A stretch of 64,000 nt of DNA from Bacteroidota bacterium (GTDB lineage Bacteria; Bacteroidota; Bacteroidia; B-17B0; Aurantibacillaceae): the NCBI GenBank assembly GCA_030692515.1, contig JAUXZS010000056.1, forward strand, positions 124,001-188,000. Reading direction: 5' to 3'. The notes below the pieces were generated by a model. The model saw only the letters and a list, made by a program, of their open reading frames with translations. It was not told where the DNA came from and did no database searches. This document shows positions 25,980 to 34,094 of the stretch, piece after piece (position 1 is the stretch's first letter; the number at the start of each line of letters is the position of its first letter). A program made the translations under genes and the position numbers.

Positions 25980-27869
25980 ATGTGTGGAATAAACGGTTTT
26001 GTATCAACAACTGTTTCAAAAGAAGAAAAAACAGCTATTGTTCAGAAAATGAACAAAAAATTAAGTCATCGCGGGCCTGATAATGATGGTTTTTGGTCAG
26101 AGGATAAAATTGTTCTTGGCCACAGAAGATTATCCATTATTGATTTAAGCGCAGATGGTAACCAACCTTTTTTTTCGAACGACAAACGTTATGTGATTAT
26201 CTATAATGGCGAACTATATAATTATAAAGAATTAAAATTAGAGCTTCAACGCTCTTCAAAAGGCTCAAACGATTTACCCTATTTTTTTAAAACAAACACG
26301 GATACAGAAGTTGTTCTTGCTGCGTTTATTCGTTATGGAACAAAATGCCTACAATTATTTAATGGCATGTATGCATTTGCCATTTACGATACACTCGAAG
26401 AAAAATTAACTATTGCAAGAGATCGTCTTGGCGTAAAACCAATTTATTATTATTTCGGCAAAGAAGGTTTTTTATTTTCAAGTGAAATTAGACCAATAAT
26501 TCATTCTAAAATAAAAACATTTACTTTAAACAAAGATGTGCTTAGTGAATATCTTATGTACCAAACAGTTTTTGCTCCAAACACAATTGTTAAGGGAATA
26601 AAAATGTTAATGCCTGGTCATTTTTTAGAATTTCAAAACGATAAAGCAAGCGTATCAGAATATTATTCGTTAAACAAATTTTCCACTTCTTTAAATGACC
26701 TTTCATATTTAGAAACCTGTAAAAAAGTGAATGAATTGTTAACGCAATCGGTGCAAAAACGGCTAGTGGCCGACGTTCCTTTTGGTGCTTTTCTTTCAGG
26801 AGGAATAGACTCAAGTGCGATTGTTGGATTAATGAGCAAGGTAAGTTCAGAAAAAATTCAAACATTTAATGTGAGCTTTGATGAAAGTGAATTTTCAGAA
26901 TCAAAATATGCAAAATTAATCGCTACAAAATTTAATACTGAGCATCATGAAATAAAACTAACACCTAAAGATTTTTTGAATCAATTACCGGAAGCTCTTG
27001 CGGCGATGGATCATCCAAGTGGAGACGGGCCTAACACATATATCGTTTCAAAAGCCACAAAAAAAGCCGGCGTTACAATGGCATTAAGCGGTATTGGAGG
27101 CGACGAAGTCTTTGCCGGTTACGATGTATTTAAGAGAATGTCTAAGCTGCATAAAAAAGCATGGCTTAACACAGTCCCTCTTTTTAGTCGTAAGACTGCT
27201 GGATATATCATTCAAAAAAGAAAAAAATCAGTTTCGGGAAATAAAATTCAAGAAATATTATCTCAAAATAAAATTAATTTTACTTCTGCTTATCCACTAA
27301 ACAGAAGTGTATTTACAGAAAAAGAACTTTCGAATCTTATAAAAAATTCGAATTCCAAAAATCAAATTGGCGCTATTGTTTCAGCAATTCCTCAAATCAA
27401 AAATTATTTGCTAAGCGCAGTTTCGCTTTGTGAAATAAATACCTACTTACAAAATATTTTATTAAGAGATGCCGATCAAATGAGTATGGCTGTCGCTCTT
27501 GAAGTAAGAGAGCCTTTTTTAGATTATAAATTAATCGAGTTTGTGTTAGGCGTTAGCGATGAAAAAAAATATCCACACACACCAAAAAAACTTTTAGTAG
27601 ATAGCCTAGGAGATTTGTTACCTGAAGAAATTGTTAATCGACCAAAAATGGGCTTTACTTTACCATGGCAAAATTGGTTAAAAACAGATCTCAAATTATT
27701 TTGCGAAAAAAACATAATCGAATTTTCAACTTATGATTTTTGTAACAAAACAGAATTATTAAATTTATGGAATGGCTTTTTAAATAATGAGCCAACCATA
27801 ACCTGGAGCAGAATTTGGCACATAGTCGTTTTAAACAATTGGCTTAAAGAAAATAATATCTCAATTTAA
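25980..27869 (+). CDS. asnB: Asparagine synthetase (glutamine-hydrolysing), AsnB type
   Basis: 629 aa, the usual length. The N-terminal class II glutaminase domain begins with the catalytic Cys2 (M-C-G-I-N-G-F), with R-G-P-D-N-D-G and the N-G-E-L-Y-N-Y loop; the ATP-pyrophosphatase loop S-G-G-I-D-S-S-A lies near residue 275. Known reaction: Asp + Gln + ATP to Asn + Glu. AsnB-like genes inside polysaccharide clusters often amidate a uronic acid or related group instead, so the role here may be sugar amidation (inference). It starts 4 bp after the SDR gene and ends 3 bp before the next glycosyltransferase. Confidence 0.92.
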   Translation: MCGINGFVSTTVSKEEKTAIVQKMNKKLSHRGPDNDGFWSEDKIVLGHRRLSIIDLSADGNQPFFSNDKRYVIIYNGELYNYKELKLELQRSSKGSNDLPYFFKTNTDTEVVLAAFIRYGTKCLQLFNGMYAFAIYDTLEEKLTIARDRLGVKPIYYYFGKEGFLFSSEIRPIIHSKIKTFTLNKDVLSEYLMYQTVFAPNTIVKGIKMLMPGHFLEFQNDKASVSEYYSLNKFSTSLNDLSYLETCKKVNELLTQSVQKRLVADVPFGAFLSGGIDSSAIVGLMSKVSSEKIQTFNVSFDESEFSESKYAKLIATKFNTEHHEIKLTPKDFLNQLPEALAAMDHPSGDGPNTYIVSKATKKAGVTMALSGIGGDEVFAGYDVFKRMSKLHKKAWLNTVPLFSRKTAGYIIQKRKKSVSGNKIQEILSQNKINFTSAYPLNRSVFTEKELSNLIKNSNSKNQIGAIVSAIPQIKNYLLSAVSLCEINTYLQNILLRDADQMSMAVALEVREPFLDYKLIEFVLGVSDEKKYPHTPKKLLVDSLGDLLPEEIVNRPKMGFTLPWQNWLKTDLKLFCEKNIIEFSTYDFCNKTELLNLWNGFLNNEPTITWSRIWHIVVLNNWLKENNISI

Positions 27870-27872
27870 AAT

Positions 27873-29027
27873 TTGACAAAACCAAAAATAGTTATTTTTA
27901 TGCACTGGTATTTGCCGGGAACAAAGGCGGGTGGCCCTGTGCGTTCTGTTTTTTCATTGGTAGAACTACTGAAAAATTATTTTGACTTTTATATTATTAC
28001 TTCAAATACTGATTTGGGAAATGATAAAGAATATTTAAACGTGAATCCCAATTCTTTATTCACTCAAAAAGAAATAAACTATTATTATTTCGATGTAAAA
28101 AATTTAAACAATCACAATCTATTAAAATTGTTGAGTGAAATAAACCCTGCAGTAATTTATTTAAATAGTTTTTGGTCTTTCCCTTTTTCTATAAACATCA
28201 TACGTTTAAAAAATAAAAAATTAATTGCTGCGCCAATTTTACTAGCGCCAAGAGGCATGTTAAGTAAAGGCGCATTAAGTCTTAAATCATTCAAAAAAAA
28301 TATCTATCTAACTTCGGCCAAGTTATTTGGTTGGTATAAAAATGTTCGTTTTCACGCAACTAACAAACAAGAAGAGCAAGATATTAGGGCTCATTTTTCA
28401 TCCGCCAATATTGCTGTGGCTTCAAATGTTAACGCGGGCACACAAATAAAAAACACTTCGCACAAAGACACAAACATCTTAAATCTTTTTTTCTTATCAA
28501 GAATATCAGAGGTTAAAAATTTACATTTTGCTCTAAGCATTTTAAACGATGTTCCTTCTGAAATTACAATCAATTATCATATTTATGGCAATATAGAAAA
28601 TCAAGATTATTGGAACAAGTGTTTAGAAATTATATCTCATTTACCTAAAAACATTACCGTTATCTACAAGGGAGAATTAGCCTTTAACGAGGTTCAAAAC
28701 ACTATTTCTAAATCTCATTGTTTATTCCTCCCAACTTTAAATGAAAATTTCGGTCATTCAATTGTAGAAAGTTTATTAAGTGGTTGTCCGGTTATTATTA
28801 GCGATCAAACTCCGTGGAATGATTTAGAAAAAAATGATGCTGGGTTTTCAATTCCGTTACATAATAAAAAAGAATTTTTAGAGGCAATTATAAAAATGGC
28901 TCGATTAAATCAAGAAGAATTTTCTCACAAAAGCCATGCAGCAAATAACTATATTAGCGGAAAAATAGAGATACAAAAAAGCATCAATTTATATAAAAAT
29001 TTATTTAATGAGTTTATTAAAAACTGA
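27873..29027 (+). CDS. Glycosyltransferase family 4 protein
   Basis: 384 aa. The N-terminus W-Y-L-P-G-T-K-A-G-G-P-V-R-S-V is a widespread GT4 start, and the donor site E-x7-E is visible in N-E-N-F-G-H-S-I-V-E-S-L-L-S-G. A-P-R-G-M-L sits mid-protein as in related enzymes. The start is a TTG at 27873 (M-T-K-P-K-I-V-I-F); the next ATG (27900) would delete the first beta strand, so TTG is preferred. Probably acts on the repeat unit of the same polysaccharide. The last 20 bp overlap the acetyltransferase gene. Confidence 0.87.
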   Translation: MTKPKIVIFMHWYLPGTKAGGPVRSVFSLVELLKNYFDFYIITSNTDLGNDKEYLNVNPNSLFTQKEINYYYFDVKNLNNHNLLKLLSEINPAVIYLNSFWSFPFSINIIRLKNKKLIAAPILLAPRGMLSKGALSLKSFKKNIYLTSAKLFGWYKNVRFHATNKQEEQDIRAHFSSANIAVASNVNAGTQIKNTSHKDTNILNLFFLSRISEVKNLHFALSILNDVPSEITINYHIYGNIENQDYWNKCLEIISHLPKNITVIYKGELAFNEVQNTISKSHCLFLPTLNENFGHSIVESLLSGCPVIISDQTPWNDLEKNDAGFSIPLHNKKEFLEAIIKMARLNQEEFSHKSHAANNYISGKIEIQKSINLYKNLFNEFIKN

Positions 29028-29571
29028 CCTTTCCACTTTTGACAACGAATGGTATAAACCGGGTAGACCTTTACTAGTAAGGGTACTTTGGTATTTTGTT
29101 AATTATTTTTTCTTCAAATCGCCTTTCCCGTTTTATGGTCCTAAAAGATTTTTATTGCGTTTGTTTGGAGCAAAAGTTGGAATTGGTTTAATAATAAAAC
29201 CACACGTATCAATTAAATATCCTTGGCTACTAGTTATTGGAGATCATGTTTGGATTGGAGAAGAAGTTTGGATTGATAATTTGGCAAAAGTAACTTTAAA
29301 GAGCCACTCGTGCGTTTCACAAGGAGCATTATTATTATGCGGAAACCACAATTACAAAAGAACAACCTTCGATTTGCTTGTTGGTGAAATTACTTTGGAA
29401 GAAGGTGCTTGGGCAGGAGCCAAAACTGTTGTTTGTCCGGGGGTTAGGTTAGGGAGCCATAGTCTACTAACGGTTGGCAGTATTGCCACAGCTTCCTTAG
29501 AAGAAAATTGGATTTATCAAGGCAATCCTGCAAAAAAACTGAAGCTTAGAGAATTTAAAACTAAGCGCTAA
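29008..29571 (+). CDS. WcaF-like hexapeptide acetyltransferase
   Basis: 187 aa with a left-handed beta-helix (about residues 60-165): repeated I-G-D-H-V-W-I-G, V-S-Q-G-A, G-A-W-A-G-A-K-T-V-V-C-P-G-V and C-G-N-H-N-Y, the latter holding the likely catalytic His. The N-terminus L-S-T-F-D-N-E-W-Y-K-P-G-R matches the colanic-acid acetyltransferase WcaF group. It probably O-acetylates a sugar of the polysaccharide using acetyl-CoA. Last gene of the forward block; its end overlaps the convergent rel gene by 4 bp. No flippase or export (Wza/Wzc) gene is seen in the block. Confidence 0.87.
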   Translation: MSLLKTDLSTFDNEWYKPGRPLLVRVLWYFVNYFFFKSPFPFYGPKRFLLRLFGAKVGIGLIIKPHVSIKYPWLLVIGDHVWIGEEVWIDNLAKVTLKSHSCVSQGALLLCGNHNYKRTTFDLLVGEITLEEGAWAGAKTVVCPGVRLGSHSLLTVGSIATASLEENWIYQGNPAKKLKLREFKTKR

Positions 29572-31769
29572 CCTTTTTCGTCAATTCTATCTACCTTTGT
29601 AACGCCCTTTACTTTTTTTAGAATCTCCATTAAATGGTTTAAGTGTTTTGTGTCGTGTACGTAAACCATAATAGTGCCTTCAAAGAGCCCGTCATCTGTA
29701 TCAAATTTAATTGAGCGCATGTTTATATTATTTTCGCTAGAAATTATTTTTGTAATATTATTTACTAAGCCTAACTCATCTGTACCAATAATTTTAATCC
29801 CTGCAAGAAACGATATAAGCTGATCGTTCATCCACTTTGCTTTTACAACACGGTACGCATAATTCGAAAGTAATTTTATTGCATTAGGGCAATTTACGCG
29901 GTGAATTTTTATTCCCTCTGCAACAGTTATAAAACCAAAAACATCATCGCCAGGAATAGGATTACAACAAGGAGAAAGTTTATAGTCTAATTTTTGCATG
30001 TCGTCGCCAATCACAAGCATATCACTACTTCCGCGTGCATTGGTAACTAATTGTTCGATTTTTGAAGCAACTGTTTTTCGACTTGGTTTTACCGGATTGT
30101 TTTTGTAGCGTATAAATTCTTTTATTTCTTTTAAATCAACGTTACCTAAAGCGGCTCTATAAAATAATTCTTGCGAAGATGGAATTTTTAAGAATTGGCA
30201 AAAATCATTTACGTTTTGAAGTGTAAAATCAAGTTTGTTTTTATAAAACTTTCGCTCCATAATTTCACGACCTTCTTCAGCAACTTTTTTTCTTTGCTCT
30301 TTTAAACTGCTTTTTATTTTCGATTTTGCTTTTGCAGTTATAACATATCCTAACCAGTCTTCTTTTGGGGTTTGTTTATTGCTGGTTAATATCTCAACTT
30401 GGTCGCCACTTTTTAATTCATAACTTAAAGGAACCAACTTAAAATTTACTTTGGCCCCTATGCATTGTTCTCCAACTTTTGTGTGAATTTCAAAAGCAAA
30501 ATCTAAGGCGGTTGCACCAACTGGTAAAGTTTTCATATCCCCTTTTGGCGTAAAGGCAAATAATTCGTCGCTAAATAAATTTAGCTTAAAATCATCCATA
30601 AACTCCAACGCGTTGGGGTCTGGGTTTTCAAGCATTTCTCTTATGCGCCCTAACCAATTTTCTAATTTACTTTCTTTATCAGCTGCGCTATCTTTATATT
30701 TCCAATGGGCGGCGTATCCTTTTTCGGCTAATTCATCCATTCTAACAGTACGAATTTGAACTTCAACCCATTTACCTTCCGGACCCATTACGGTAGTATG
30801 CAAACTCTCGTAACCGTTACTCTTTGGTGTACTAATCCAATCACGCAATCTTTCAGGGCTAGGGTGATAAAAATCTGTAATAATAGAATATACTTTCCAA
30901 CAGTCAGATTTTTCTAATTCGAGAGGGGTATCAATAATAATCCTAATTGCAAAAAGATCATAAATTTCTTCGAATGAAACACCCTTAGTTTTTGTCTTGT
31001 TGTAAATACTAAAAATAGATTTCGGCCTTCCAAAAATCTTAAATTTAAAACCTTGTTCTCCTAAAATTTCTTTTAATGGCTCAATAAATTTTTGAACAAA
31101 ACGTTTTCTTTCAGGCTCGGTTTCTTTAAGCTTTACAGAAATGTCGTTATAGCCATCAGGATTTGTATACTTTAAACCTAAATCTTCTAGCTCGGTCTTA
31201 ATATTATTAAGCCCCAATCTATGGGCTAAAGGCGCATATAAAAATAATGTTTCGCTTGCAATTTTCATTTGCTTCTCCCTAGCCATGTGTTCAAGAGTAC
31301 GCATATTGTGAAGTCTATCTGCCAATTTAATTAAGATAACGCGAATATCTTCACTCATGGTTAAGAGAACTTTTCTAAAATTCTCTGCTTGAATAGACGA
31401 AGTATTATCTATTACTCCCGAAATTTTTGTTAGACCATTAATAATTTGAGAAACCTTTTCGCCAAACAAACCTTTAACATCATCGAGTGTTAAATCTGTA
31501 TCCTCAACTGTATCGTGTAATAATGCGCAAACAATTCCTGTAGAGCCCAAACCAATTTCTTCTGCACAAATTTGAGCTACAGCAATAGGATGATAAATAT
31601 AAGGTTCTCCGCTCTTCCGACGCATTTCTTTATGCGCCTCAACAGCAACTTCAAAGGCTTTACGAATTAATTCTCTATCGCCTTTTACAATTCTGCGTTT
31701 ACAAGCATTAATTAAAAGTTTATAGCGATTTAAAATCTCTTTGCGTTCAGCTTCAATATCAATTTTCAT
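29568..31769 (-). CDS. rel: Bifunctional (p)ppGpp synthetase/hydrolase (Rel/SpoT family)
   Basis: 733 aa with all four domains. The HD hydrolase (about 40-190) has His60, H85-D86 and E89-D90 (L-H-D-T-V-E-D-T-D). The synthetase (about 240-360) has R-L-R-D-W-I-S, an R-x-R-D version of the R-x-K-D motif that marks bifunctional enzymes (E-x-D-D would mark a RelA-only enzyme), then N-G-Y-E-S-L-H-T and V-E-V-Q-I-R-T. TGS (about 395-455) starts F-A-F-T-P-K-G-D, and a C-terminal ACT domain follows. It controls the stringent response alarmone. ATG start; appears monocistronic. Confidence 0.96.
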   Translation of the reverse strand: MKIDIEAERKEILNRYKLLINACKRRIVKGDRELIRKAFEVAVEAHKEMRRKSGEPYIYHPIAVAQICAEEIGLGSTGIVCALLHDTVEDTDLTLDDVKGLFGEKVSQIINGLTKISGVIDNTSSIQAENFRKVLLTMSEDIRVILIKLADRLHNMRTLEHMAREKQMKIASETLFLYAPLAHRLGLNNIKTELEDLGLKYTNPDGYNDISVKLKETEPERKRFVQKFIEPLKEILGEQGFKFKIFGRPKSIFSIYNKTKTKGVSFEEIYDLFAIRIIIDTPLELEKSDCWKVYSIITDFYHPSPERLRDWISTPKSNGYESLHTTVMGPEGKWVEVQIRTVRMDELAEKGYAAHWKYKDSAADKESKLENWLGRIREMLENPDPNALEFMDDFKLNLFSDELFAFTPKGDMKTLPVGATALDFAFEIHTKVGEQCIGAKVNFKLVPLSYELKSGDQVEILTSNKQTPKEDWLGYVITAKAKSKIKSSLKEQRKKVAEEGREIMERKFYKNKLDFTLQNVNDFCQFLKIPSSQELFYRAALGNVDLKEIKEFIRYKNNPVKPSRKTVASKIEQLVTNARGSSDMLVIGDDMQKLDYKLSPCCNPIPGDDVFGFITVAEGIKIHRVNCPNAIKLLSNYAYRVVKAKWMNDQLISFLAGIKIIGTDELGLVNNITKIISSENNINMRSIKFDTDDGLFEGTIMVYVHDTKHLNHLMEILKKVKGVTKVDRIDEKG

Positions 31770-31915
31770 ATTCCGGCAGTTTATTTTTTAGTACTTTGTT
31801 GGATAAGTTACATGATGTAATTTATTTTTTGCTAGACGAACATGAATCTTCATAATTTGTTTAGAAATGTGACTATGAAGATATTAATTTTGTGTAACAT
31901 TAAAAAGGGTTTGTA

Positions 31916-32557
31916 GTGAAAGTTTTTATCTATATATATTATTTTTTTCGCTCTGTTATTTTGAGGGGATTTACTAATACAATTGAGCTAATTAGAGCAG
32001 AAAGCATAAATGAAAAAAAATATGGCATTACAACTTCGTCGATTAAAAAAAGTAATTCAACAGAGTTTTTTCATTATCAGGGCGCTGGCTATTTAATTTT
32101 ATTTAGGGTGCTAGAACAAATTGCAGCTCAAACAAAACAATTTGAGTTTGTAGATATTGGTTGCGGAAAGGGGCGTCCAGTGTTTGTAGCAGAATCTATT
32201 GGCTATAAAACTTTAACAGGAATTGACTTAGACGGTGAGTTAATATCCGTTGCCAAAGAAAATTTAAAAAATTATTTATTAAAAACTCAGGATTCTAAAA
32301 TTCAGTTTCTTCAGGTAAATGCATTAGAATACAGTTATAAAAACATGCCAACGGTTTATTTTTTATTTAATCCTTTTAATGAAGAAGTTTTAGAAAAGGT
32401 TTTACGTAAAATAATTTCTTCAACAAATTCTGAAACATGGTTTGTGTATATGAACCCAAAATATTCTCAGGTCTTTACTCCCGATAAATTTGATTTAATA
32501 AACGAAGTAAAAACAAAAAGGTATTTAGAAGCAAAAATATTTAGACTTAAAATCTAA
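31916..32557 (+). CDS. Class I SAM-dependent methyltransferase
   Basis: 213 aa. Motif I is F-V-D-I-G-C-G-K-G-R (residues 78-87), followed by the acidic residue ending strand 2 (G-I-D-L-D-G-E-L) and strand 4 with F-L-F-N-P-F-N-E, so the SAM-binding fold is clear. The N-terminal 50 residues are hydrophobic and basic and may touch the membrane. The substrate is unknown. It starts at a GTG (31916); no ATG upstream fits. It stands alone between divergent rel and the convergent histidine kinase gene, ending 3 bp before the kinase stop. Confidence 0.82.
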   Translation: MKVFIYIYYFFRSVILRGFTNTIELIRAESINEKKYGITTSSIKKSNSTEFFHYQGAGYLILFRVLEQIAAQTKQFEFVDIGCGKGRPVFVAESIGYKTLTGIDLDGELISVAKENLKNYLLKTQDSKIQFLQVNALEYSYKNMPTVYFLFNPFNEEVLEKVLRKIISSTNSETWFVYMNPKYSQVFTPDKFDLINEVKTKRYLEAKIFRLKI

Positions 32558-32560
32558 TGT

Positions 32561-34063
32561 TTATTCTCGCTTTAATTCTATTCTAAAAGTTGTGCCTTTA
32601 TTAATTTCACTTTTTAGAACAAATATTTTTCCGCCATGATATGTTTCAATAATTCGTTTACATAAACTAAGCCCTAAACCCCAGCCTCTTTGTTTAGATG
32701 TAAAACCTGGCTCAAATACTGTTTTAAATTTTGTTTTTGGAATTCCTTTTCCTGTATCCGAAATATCAACAAACAATCCTTCCGGTACATCAATCAACGC
32801 TATTTCTATTTCCCCTTTTCCTTCCATAGCATCAATTGCGTTTTTACAAATGTTTTCAATAACCCATTCAAAAAGCGGTACGCATAAGTGAACCTGTAAA
32901 ATCTCTTCTGGAAGTTTTAAGGTATACTTTGTGTTTTTTGAAGTGCGTTTTTTTAAATACTCAACAGAATCAATGAGTACTTGATTGATATTAGATGGGA
33001 CTAATGTTGGTTGGGATCCAATTTTACTAAATCTATCCGTTATTGTGTTTAAACGTTTTACATCTTGTTGCATCTCATTAACTATAGACTCGTCAACCCC
33101 CAGCGAAATCAAATGTTCGTTCCATGCCATTAAAGAAGACAAAGGAGTTCCTAGTTGATGCGCGGTTTCTTTACTCATCCCCACCCAAACTTGATCTTGC
33201 TCCGCTTTCCGGGCCGTGCTAAAAAGCACATAGGCTATCAATAAAAATAATCCAATAACTCCAAATTGTATATAAGGATAATACTTAAGCTGAGTCAATA
33301 ATTCAGAGGGTGCATAAAATATATAATCGCTGCTGCCTTCTCCCAAATCAACTTGTATTGGCAAGTTTTCAGAAGAAAGTTCCTCAAGTTTTTTCTTTAA
33401 TTTTTCTGGTGTGTCTACTTCACTACTATCAATTTTTCCTAATGCAATAATTTTATTTTTAGCGTTGTTGGTATAAATTACTGGCACAGCCGCAGAATTA
33501 ACAGCCACTTCATTAATAAAAGATTTTATTAAACTATCAAACACTAATTTTATATCGCTAAATACCCGACTATCTTTATGATATAATCTTTGTTTAATTC
33601 CTTTATAAACATTTATTTCTACAGGTTGATAAAGATTTTTCATGATCTGTAACTGCTCCTGCAAATAAACCTGATTTTTTTCTTTGGTTGAATCTAAATT
33701 TCGTGAAATTTGAATGTTGTCTTTCTCGTCTGTTAAAATTACCGGCACTGAAGTGTTTTCTTGTAAAACTTTTAAAACAAAAGAAACGTCTTGTGCATCT
33801 GCGCTAAGTTGTTTTGTTGCCTCAGCATAAAGCTCAGCCTTTTTTCTTTCGCCTGTTTTGATTTTTTCAAATAATTCGTTCGTAAACTTTACAAGGTTGG
33901 CTCTTTTTTGCACAGCCTTTGCCCACAACTCCACCTTTTCTTTTTCGTTGGCCGAAATCTTTTTAACTAAGTTTCTTGTATACCATAACGAGCTAATAAT
34001 AATTAACAATGCAGATGCCGCAAGCATTAATTTCCACCGTTGTTTTTTATTATAAATGTTCAC
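32561..34063 (-). CDS. Orphan membrane sensor histidine kinase
   Basis: 500 aa. TM1 is at about 11-28 and TM2 at about 265-282, enclosing a ~235-residue periplasmic sensor region with no recognised domain. The phosphoacceptor region reads E-T-A-H-Q-L-G-T-P-L-S-S with His302, a variant of the usual H-E-x-x-x-P-L. The ATPase domain has an N box (I-C-K-N-A-I-D-A-M), G1 (D-T-G-K-G-I-P) and F/G2 (F-x-x-G-F-T-S-K-x-R-G-W-G-L-G-L-S). GTG start at 34063. No response regulator gene is adjacent, so the partner is elsewhere. Confidence 0.9.
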   Translation of the reverse strand: MNIYNKKQRWKLMLAASALLIIISSLWYTRNLVKKISANEKEKVELWAKAVQKRANLVKFTNELFEKIKTGERKKAELYAEATKQLSADAQDVSFVLKVLQENTSVPVILTDEKDNIQISRNLDSTKEKNQVYLQEQLQIMKNLYQPVEINVYKGIKQRLYHKDSRVFSDIKLVFDSLIKSFINEVAVNSAAVPVIYTNNAKNKIIALGKIDSSEVDTPEKLKKKLEELSSENLPIQVDLGEGSSDYIFYAPSELLTQLKYYPYIQFGVIGLFLLIAYVLFSTARKAEQDQVWVGMSKETAHQLGTPLSSLMAWNEHLISLGVDESIVNEMQQDVKRLNTITDRFSKIGSQPTLVPSNINQVLIDSVEYLKKRTSKNTKYTLKLPEEILQVHLCVPLFEWVIENICKNAIDAMEGKGEIEIALIDVPEGLFVDISDTGKGIPKTKFKTVFEPGFTSKQRGWGLGLSLCKRIIETYHGGKIFVLKSEINKGTTFRIELKRE

Positions 34064-34094
34064 GCTATTATTTGATTAATTAAAGATACGGTTT

